This document shows, piece by piece, positions 56,167 through 64,000 of a stretch of DNA of 64,000 nt. Position numbers and translations under genes: made by a program. The DNA lies in contig JACDTU010000002.1 of assembly GCA_022376465.1 (NCBI GenBank), forward strand, positions 682,001 to 746,000, given 5' to 3'. Position 1 is the first letter of the stretch. Each line of letters begins with the position of its first letter. This stretch comes from Cubamyces lactineus (Eukaryota; Basidiomycota; Agaricomycetes; Polyporales; Polyporaceae). The notes below the pieces were generated by a model. It searched no databases and was not told the origin of the DNA. It worked only from the letters and a program-made list of their open reading frames with translations.

Positions 56167-59100
56167 ATGGACGCCTTGCGAGTGACAAAGGTGCGATTGG
56201 CATAGCTCTGTTGCTATGGATATCACTCACAAGCTTATGCAGGTCGAGGGAGTGCTGTGTACAAAGAGCGGGAATACGAGTAGCGGCACCCTGCATCTCA
56301 CCGCACACCATGCGATCTTCCATTATAGCGAGGAGGGGAGGGAGGAGATGTGGGTCAGTCCAAGACAATGTGAATGCAGACGTTAACTGACGATCTCTTC
56401 TGCTATGTGGACATTCGCAGGTCCCGTACCCTCTCATATCGCTCGTGTCTCGGATGCCCATGACTCTGCAAGGCCATTTCCCCTTAACGATACACACGCG
56501 CACGTTTGAGACGGTGTTCCTATCCTTTACGACAGAGAAGGATGCGATAGACGTGTTCGATAGCGTCAAGGAACTTACGGTCGCAAGTGAGCATCTAGGT
56601 CTTTGTGCGCTATGGGCGCTATACTGATATTGACCAATCCCTCCGAAAGCCTCGGTGAACCAGCTTTATGCGTTCTTCTACGTCCCGAACCCACCGTTTG
56701 CCGTAACCAACGGATGGTCAATATACTCCCCGCGCGAAGAGTTCCTGCGCATGGGCGTCGGCACGCGCTCCAAGGCCTGGCGCTTCACCGACATAAACAA
56801 GGATTACTCTGTGCGTCTCCGTCGCACGTCCGATCCCCTCTTCTCTTGATTCACGCCTCAGGATTCTTAGTTCTCTCCGACATACCCTTCGCGCCTCGTC
56901 GTCCCGACCCGAATCAGCGATACGACGCTGCAGTACGCCGCCAAGTTCCGCAGCAAATGCCGAATACCCGTCCTCACTTACCTGCATTGGGCGAACTACG
57001 TACGTGAGCCCGCACCACATACTCTGTTGCCACTAGTCTGAAACGCTACGTTGGCGTGCCACAGGGCTCGATTACGCGCTCTAGTCAGCCCATGGTGGGG
57101 CTGACGAACAACCGCTCGATCCAGGACGAGAAACTGATTGAAGCCATATTCCAAACGCATCACAACCCTGAGTCGCGCGTTAGTGCGGGCCCGGTGTATG
57201 GCGCGACGGCGACCAATCTCATCATTGACGCGCGCCCGACGACGAACGCCATGGCGAACACGGCGAAGGGCGCGGGAACGGAGAACATGGATCATTACAA
57301 GGAGGCGAAGAAGGCCTACCTTGGTATCGATCACATTCACACCATGCGAGAGTCCCTGGGCAAGGTGGTGGAGGCGCTGCGGGCGACGGAAATCATGCAA
57401 GCCGCAACCATGTCGGATGGCGAACCGCCTGCCGTAGTTCCCGTTCTCGACCGTCAGGCGCTGCGGCGCTCGGGATGGCTCCGTCATATTTCAGCGATAC
57501 TGGAAGGGACTCTGCTGATTGTCCGCAACGTCCATATCAACTCCTCCCACGTCCTCATCCACTGCTCGGATGGGTGGGATCGAACCGCCCAGCTCTCTTC
57601 CCTCGCACAACTATGCCTTGACCCCTTCTATCGGACCCAGCGTGGGTTCGAGGTCCTCATAGAGAAGGACTGGCTCTCGTTTGGGCACAAATTCTTGGAT
57701 CGATGTGGACACCTTTCCTCCGAGAAGTTTTTCCTTGCGCCCGTCGAGAACACGGGCTCTGGTGGCGGGGCGGAGGCGGCCCAAGCCTTCCTCGCATCTG
57801 TGCAGAATCGGTTTGCCTCACAGAACCACATCAAGGAGACAAGCCCGGTCTTCCACCAGTTCCTCGAGAGCGTTCGCCAGGTCCAACGGCAGTTCCCGGA
57901 ACGATTCGAGTTCAACGAACGGTTCCTGCGGCAGCTGCACTACCACCTCTATTCGTGCCAGTTCGGCACCTTCCTCTGGAACTCCGAACGAGAGCGTCGT
58001 GTAGGAGAAGGGGGCCATCCTCCATGCGAACGCACCGTTAGCGTGTGGGACTTCTTTAACTCTCCACCCGAGGTAGAGCTCAACAAGAACCCACTATACG
58101 ACCCGAGTTTGGACGACCCTTCCAGACCAAAGGCGGATATGGGCGTGCTAATGCCTAATCCACGGGACGTGCGCTTCTGGCACGAGCTCTACGGCCGGAC
58201 CGACGAAGAGATGAACGGCAAGTTTGTCGTGAAACAAGCCGTTGAAGAACCCGAACTCACTACTCCCGTCGAGTCCGCTGAGGCCGACCCCGCGTTGCCT
58301 CAAGACCCTGCTGCGTCTACGACATCTCTGTCCAGCTCTGGGTTAGCTGCCAGCGGTCCTCAATTGGTTCTGCCTGCCGCTCAGTCCATCGCACGTTTCC
58401 TACAGAGAGGAGCCTCGCCGTCTCCGCAAGGTGCTCCGATTGGCGAGCCGCTAACCGCGCCAGAGGCTCGACGGACGCGGACGCCCAGTTTACGTCCCAA
58501 TGACACCCCTTCGACAGTCCCAGGAGCGCCCTCTTCGGAACCAGTTACTCCTCCACGTACTCCATCTCCCCGTATCCGGACCGTGCGCACATCGTCCCCA
58601 CGAGCCACTGCGTCCTCTCAGGCTGGTGCAGAACTCTTCTCGTCTGGAGGGATGCGGTCATTATGGGGTAAAGTCTCCTCTAACGCTGCAGTAGCGTTCT
58701 CTGCCGTACAAGACGCCTACGGCGGTCTCGCGAAGGACCTACGAGGACTATCAATAGCGGGTGAAGGGGGAGACACCGGACGCGGTGGAGAGCTCAAGTC
58801 GCGAGAAGAAATTAACGCTTGGGGAATAGGTGGTGACGATAGTCGTCCCTCTTCTCCGCGAAGCGGCCCGTCTTCTCCGCGTGCGCACACCGTGTCTTCT
58901 GGAAGCACACTCAATCCTTGGTCTACTGGCCAAACGCGACCGACGATCCCTTCGGTGTACTTGGACAACCCATGGAGCTCTGTGCGGACACCCGAGAGCG
59001 ACTCGCGGCCGTCGGTGTCTGCAATACCATTTGGATCGCAAGAGGCGGAAACAAGCACGCTGCCGCTGGATCCCACTGTTGAACTTCCTTCGTCCCTCCC

Positions 59101-59311
59101 ACACTCACGCGCAAGTATCAGTGGGAGCACTGTGCCAGGCGGCGCCCGCCCTTCGTCGATTCACGCGAATACAGATATTGCGCTTGCGGGGCCTGGTGGA
59201 AGGGACAGCGGCAGGCCTTCGTCACATGCTGCGCCTGGATCGACGCCAGAGCAGTCAGCAGAGCCGGCTGGCGCTGCATCGTCTGACCCTCTGGGTGTTG
59301 CGATGTGGTAA
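56167..59311 (+). CDS. Myotubularin-family phosphoinositide 3-phosphatase
   Basis: Six exons: 56167-56190, 56243-56353, 56421-56586, 56650-56810, 56871-56999, 57065-59311, giving 945 residues. The N-terminal PH-GRAM domain spans about residues 5-100 (GTLHLTAHHAIFHY, VPYPLISLVSRM). The phosphatase domain follows, with YLHWANYGSITRSSQP and the active site HCSDGWDRT (Cys about 364), the CX5R form diagnostic of myotubularins, then the long SFGHKFLDRCGH block. Enzymes of this family (yeast Ymr1) remove the 3-phosphate from PI3P and PI(3,5)P2 on endosomes. The last 350 residues or so are Ser/Pro-rich and disordered, longer than in yeast. Exon 4 uses an AAAG acceptor (56649), which keeps the frame. 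The C-terminal tail has no recognisable domain. Confidence 0.92.
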
Positions 59312-59645
59312 GGAAAGCGAGGCGAGCTTAAAGGACAATGTTCGATGTGTTCAGCGGGTCTGGAGAAGCCACGTAGGCTATAGAGTGTTGGCCGGAGATG
59401 TATGTATGATATCGTACGACGACGAGAGCCGGTGTATGTAAAATGCGACGTGCTTGCGGGAACGTTGTGCGCCAGAGGCCACTAATTGGGCAAGGAACGA
59501 CGCGAGAGATGGCGTGCTAAGAGGTGATCGGGGTCCCTCCGGCATCAAATTTATAGCAGATCGAATTTCTGACTGGCTGGCCTCTCACCCGCGTCCTTCG
59601 TCCTTTCCCCTTCCCCCACTCCCCTCCGCCCTCGTCGTCCTCGCC
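59312..59645 (+). promoter_or_regulatory. Promoter and CT-rich leader of the SAM synthetase gene
   Basis: The 65 bases before the ATG are almost pure pyrimidine (CCTTTCCCCTTCCCCC and similar), a pattern common just upstream of strongly expressed fungal genes. The 3' flank of the myotubularin gene is also here. Confidence 0.5.
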
Positions 59646-61008
59646 ATGCCCGCCAACGGTACTGCCAACGGTAGCGTCCACGCCGCCCTCCAGCCCGGCC
59701 ACTTCCTCTTCACCTCCGAGTCCGTCGGCGAGGGTCACCCTGGTTGGTTCCTATGAGCTTCGTGAATTTGACACGAAGACGTGGTGTTGACTTCTCCTTC
59801 AGATAAGATTTGCGACCAGGTGTCCGATGCCATCCTCGACGCCTGCCTGGCGCAGGATCCCTTCTCCAAGGTCGCTTGCGAGACCGCGGCCAAGACGGGT
59901 ATGATCATGGTCTTCGGTGAAATCACCACCAAGGCGTCGATCGACTACCAGAAGATTATCCGCGAGACGATCAAGAAGATTGGCTACGATGACTCGTCCA
60001 AGGGCTTCGACTACAAGACCTGCAACATCCTCGTCGCGATCGAGCAGCAGTCGCCTGATATCGCGCAGGGTCTTGACCACGGTTCGCTTGAGAGCATCGG
60101 TGCTGGTGACCAGGGTATCATGTTCGGCTATGCCACCGACGAGACCCCCGAGTACATGCCTTTGACGATCACGCTTGCGCACAAGCTCAACGCTGCGATG
60201 GCTGCCGCGCGCCGCTCTGGTGAGCTCGGCTGGCTCCGCCCCGACTCCAAGACCCAGGTTACTGTCGAGTACAAGAAGGACAACGGCGCGATGATTCCCC
60301 TCCGCGTCGACACTATTGTCGTCTCGACTCAGCACGCTGAGGAAATCTCCACTGAGGACCTCCGCAAGGAGATCCTCGAGAAGATCATCAAGAAGGTCAT
60401 CCCCGCCAACCTGCTCGACGACCGCACCGTCTACCACATCCAGCCCTCTGGCCGCTTCGTCATTGGTGGTCCTCAGGGTGATGCTGGTCTTACCGGCCGT
60501 AAGATCATCGTTGACACCTACGGTGGTTGGGGTGCACACGGTGGAGGTGCTTTCTCGGGCAAGGACTGGTCCAAGGTCGACCGTTCTGCTGCGTACACTG
60601 CCCGCTGGATTGGTGAGTACCTCCATACTACGATTTCGTGCAAGTGCTCATGTTGTCTGTGCAGCCAAGTCGATTGTCGCTGGTGGTCTCGCCCGCCGTG
60701 CTCTCGTTCAGCTCTCGTACGCTATCGGTGTTGCGGAGCCTCTGTCCATCTACGTGGACACGTACGGCACAGGCAAGAAGTCCGATGAGGAGCTCGTTGA
60801 GATTATCCGCAACAACTTCGACCTCCGCCCTGGTGTCATCGGTACGCTCAAGTCGTAATCTCACTTGACTTCGTGCTAACATGCCTACTCTGTCCTTGCA
60901 GTCCAAACCCTCAACCTCCAAAAGCCGCAGTACCTCAGCACGGCGTCGTACGGCCACTTCGGCAACCCCGCGTACTCTTGGGAGCAGCCCAAGAAGCTCC
61001 AGTACTAG
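59646..61008 (+). CDS. S-adenosylmethionine synthetase (methionine adenosyltransferase)
   Basis: Exons 59646-59742, 59803-60612, 60665-60841 and 60902-61008 give 396 residues, the normal length. It makes S-adenosylmethionine from methionine and ATP in the cytosol. All signatures are present: [17 protein letters not shown] (split by intron 1), [12 protein letters not shown], the P-loop-like GGGAFSGKD, and the closing [15 protein letters not shown]. Codon use is strongly biased to C-ending codons (GTC, ATC, AAG, GAC), more than in the neighbouring genes, consistent with high expression. Intron 1 has an unusual GTTGGT donor. The first 20 residues (Asn/Ala/Gly-rich) are variable in the family. 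Confidence 0.97.
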
Positions 61009-61986
61009 ACTGCGAGTGCCGCTACTTCTTCATCCCTGTCGCCCGTGTAGGGCGCCTGCACCGCTTCCGCCGCTATCCACCATGCCGTCGCTGTATTGCT
61101 AGAGCATCCTGTCACCACTGCATCGGAAGTTCATCCTTCCGCTATTTATCACCACACTACGCTGTTTATTACTATACCTCACAGACCTGCGCGCGCCCTC
61201 TTCTACCCGCTCCCTCACCTGCCGGCAGCCCCACCGGCCATTCGCATCCAACTGCTCCACTACCCTGTCGCCCCCACGCGTTCACCCCTCGCGACACGTC
61301 ATGACTCACGACTCCTCATGAACCCTTTGCATTCACCATGCTATCTTCTGCACGCATTCCCCTCGGGTTTGCGCAGGCCGTCATGCTCGAATCTACATTA
61401 GACCCACGGTTATCGCGCCGCACTATCATTTGCGTAGTCACCACTTGTAGTATTGGATAGAAGGAGAATACGACCGCGTTCAACCGCGTATCCTCTCGAA
61501 TGTGTCTGTTAGCATCTGCTTTTCGTTCTCGATCGTCAGCGACAGTGAGCACGAAAGCTGCGTTCGAACTTCGAATTGTGGTTTGGAGAGGCGATTTACT
61601 GCGTGACTGCGTGACAATCTTATTCTTGCGGTGGCTGCGTCACACAAAAACCGCGCCTGAAACTGCGTCACGGTCGTGGCGGAGGTCCAAACGCAGGCTT
61701 GACCGTTACCTCCACCATCCCGACCGAAAGAAACGGCGTTGAAAGTTTCAGTACCTTGCTGTGTTGCTGAGAATTGCATCTGTTCAACTGTGCAGGTCTG
61801 ATTCACGTCGTGAGACTCGCAATCTCCAACGCGACGGCAGCACTAGTTCGCAGCCCTCCCGTCTAGATTCTGAAGTGTCTTGCTCAGCCGTCTGACGGTA
61901 CCCGCGATCTCGCGTGGAGGCTAAGGGTACTAGTATCTCGCAGCAGACACTGACAGCCACACGGAGGAGAGGCAGTAGCAGGGAAG
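61009..61986. other. Intergenic region
   Basis: The 3'UTR of the SAM synthetase gene (long pyrimidine-rich stretch to about 61350) and the promoter of the Clp1 gene. No gene seen. Confidence 0.5.
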
Positions 61987-64000
61987 ATGGACAGGAGTGA
62001 GAACGTCAGCAGCGTCCACACGAAGCAGTGGACTCTTCAGCCTGCGTCTGAGTATAGATTTGAACTCGACCCGGGATCGACGCTTGCCATCAAGGTGTGT
62101 ACATCTCCCTCATTGATGGTGGCGCGTGCTCACTGCGCGCATGGTCGGTGTGCTGATGTCGAATTTTTGACTGGTACTGTCCTCGTAGCTGGTCAGCGGA
62201 TATGCCGAGATTTTCGGAGCAGAACTCGCGGAAGGCAAGACATACCTTTTCGGCCAAGAGTGTAAAGCGGCAGTATACACCTGGCAAGGATGCACCATCG
62301 AGATGAGTATTCATCACTGTTGTGTCAGAAGGCATTGTGTATTTACCTTGACAGGTCTGCTCTCCCTGTTCCGTTGCGTCTCAGCACGTCACAGGCCAGC
62401 CCTCGGTCGAGTACCTCTCAGATGAAACGCCCATGGCAGCGTATGCAAATGTGCACATTGCGCTGGAACAGATGCGCGTGCGCGCGATTGCCGCTGCAGA
62501 AGGATCGCCGCTACCTGCTGGAGACGATGAGGGCTCGAGCGACCCGCCTCGCGTGCTTGTTCTTGGACCGGAGAACTCGGGAAAGACGAGTGTATGCAAG
62601 ATATTGGTGAACTACACGGTGCGAGCAGGACAAGACTGGACACCGATGTTGGTCAATGTAGACTCTAGCGAGGTGCGTCTTACTGAGTCCTCAAATGTAC
62701 CATGAAGTTGACGTCGGCCACGCTTGCGTGCGGTAGGGCGGATGGGCTGTACCGGGGGCGATCTCCGCAGCCTCAATCAGTGCACCTATACAGACGTCCA
62801 CTCCAGCAAACCCATTGGGTTCTGTAGCGACTTCAGCTCCCAATCACGTTCCTTCCAATGCATTGCTCCCGCTCTCGTATTGGTATGGTCATGCAGAAAT
62901 GCGGAGGAATCCACTCCTCATGGACCGTTTAATTCGGAATCTTGGTGAGAACATGCGGGATCGCTGGGAAAACGATATCATTGGTATGTTTTGTTCCTTA
63001 GTGATGTGTAAAGACCGTATGCTCAAGAGATCTGGCCGTCATCATTTAGGCCGGTCGTCAGGATTGATTGTCGATACTCCCTCGTCTTTTGCGGCTAGCT
63101 CTGGGACAGGTAGCGACCATCGACTGACAATGATCAAAGCGTGTGTGGATGCCTTCAACAGTAAGCATTCCACATAGGTCATACTTCCACCTGTCTCACA
63201 TTTCACACCGTGTATGCTTCATAGTCAACGTCATCCTTGTGGTCGGGCATGAAAAGCTGAATGTTGAGATGCAACGGATGTATGGCAATCGCATGGCAGT
63301 AGTGAAGATACCGAAGTCAGGAGGCGTACGTCATGTTTATTCATGCCGTTTACAGCGTACTGAGAGAGATGATCAGGTCGTGGAACTTGATCCTGCATAC
63401 CGGGAACGGATACACAAGTACCAATTACACAACTATTTCTATGGCTATTTAATTGAACCGCCTGCGGGCCTGTCCACTAAAGCCTATGTGCAGGCTGGCG
63501 AACAGACCCCAGAGCTCACGATGCACCTCTCGCCCTCATCGATGTCTGTCAATTTTGGAGACATTACAATATACCGCATAGGCGAAGGTGAGTCCCATTG
63601 AGTACCCCTTCCAAGAACGCGGAGGCTAATCGTTCATAGAAACAATGGCGCCCACGTCGGCACTGCCGATTGGTGCAACACGAGCCGTTTCCGAGATGCA
63701 GCCACTGCTCGTCGATCCTGCGCAACCTGGCTCCGGCTTGTACAATGCTGTCCTTGCCATACTTGCTCCTCCTCACCCAGACGAGTCGGAACGATATGAC
63801 GAAGAGATCCTGGACCTACCCGTGGTGGGTTATGTCGTGATGTACGTGCTGATACTTGTGTTTGTGGTCTGTAATGGGGCTGACATCCGTTCACTTAACA
63901 GTACTGCCTTGGATATGCCGAACAGACGGATGACCGTACTATCTCCAACTCAGAGCTCCTTGGTCGGAAGAACAGCCATCGTTGGATCGTTCGAATGGTC
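61987..64000 (+). CDS. CLP1: Clp1, polynucleotide 5'-hydroxyl-kinase-family pre-mRNA cleavage factor (3' partial)
   Basis: Nine exons to the window edge: 61987-62094, 62189-62306, 62395-62672, 62737-62983, 63050-63160, 63225-63325, 63356-63587, 63640-63841, 63902->64000, about 498 residues so far. Clp1 is a subunit of cleavage factor IA/II and acts in 3' end formation of mRNA. The N-domain ([32 protein letters not shown]) precedes the P-loop GPENSGKTS (Lys about 139). [22 protein letters not shown] and [12 protein letters not shown] follow, then the C-domain with YFYG. Exon 7 can start at 63356 or 63377, both in frame (7 codons apart). The frame is open at base 64000, so the end lies outside; little should be missing. 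Confidence 0.93.

Noticed and set aside
1..64000. Secondary-metabolite or CAZyme cluster, CRISPR array, tRNA or rRNA genes
   Set aside because: No backbone enzyme, no spaced direct repeats, and no cloverleaf or B-box pattern recognised by eye.

Overview
The window is nuclear DNA of a filamentous basidiomycete, most likely an Agaricomycete. Genes are densely packed on both strands. Almost every gene is cut by short introns of about 45-90 bases with GTRNGY donors and CAG/TAG acceptors. GC-rich third codon positions and several protein families typical of mushroom-forming fungi (HET-domain proteins, LRR/F-box expansions, arrestin-like proteins, KDZ/integrase-type element relics) agree with this. 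The order is a guess (Polyporales-like); no marker gene settles it. All splice models were built by hand from the sequence and checked for reading-frame phase, not against transcripts.

Layout. 1-4.9 kb: 3' end of an FBXO31-like F-box gene, a sparse stretch, a small orphan gene with an overlapping upstream ORF, and a broken integrase-type transposase gene. 4.9-10 kb: a 12-exon P4-ATPase lipid flippase (minus). 11.8-13 kb: a Ser-rich fungal protein. 13.9-14.7 kb: a small coiled-coil gene whose exon phases disagree. 15.4-17.1 kb: an arrestin-like protein. 18.5-19.9 kb: a triple-KH RNA-binding protein. 21.3-23 kb: an O-fucosyltransferase-like type II membrane protein. 23.6-27.4 kb: two diverged LRR paralogues. 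27.8-31.1 kb: a cyclic phosphodiesterase and a DUF1776 (PBR1-like) protein (minus), the latter divergent from a TLC-domain membrane protein (31.9-33.3 kb). 34.3-37.6 kb: a large HET-domain protein, divergent from an external alternative NADH dehydrogenase with paired EF-hands (38.7-41.3 kb). 41.6-45.1 kb: a conserved fungal hypothetical and an F-box-like gene. 45.9-47.9 kb: a Crinkler-like/kinase-like fusion protein. 49.8-52.3 kb: a 16-exon Dal5-type MFS permease. 54.5-55.5 kb: a Cys/His-rich protein. 56.2-64 kb: myotubularin phosphatase, S-adenosylmethionine synthetase and the cleavage/polyadenylation factor Clp1 (runs off the end).

How the genes relate. This is a normal eukaryotic neighbourhood, not an operon or an obvious metabolite cluster. 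A membrane-lipid/trafficking flavour recurs (flippase, arrestin, TLC protein, myotubularin), but nothing shows co-regulation. The lineage-specific, fast-evolving genes lie between 23 and 48 kb (LRR pair, HET protein, F-box-like genes, Crinkler-kinase), interleaved with conserved genes. If there is an unusual system here, the HET protein and the Crinkler-like kinase are the best candidates: both belong to families tied to self/non-self recognition or inter-organism conflict. No CRISPR array, rRNA, or tRNA gene that I could recognise is present.
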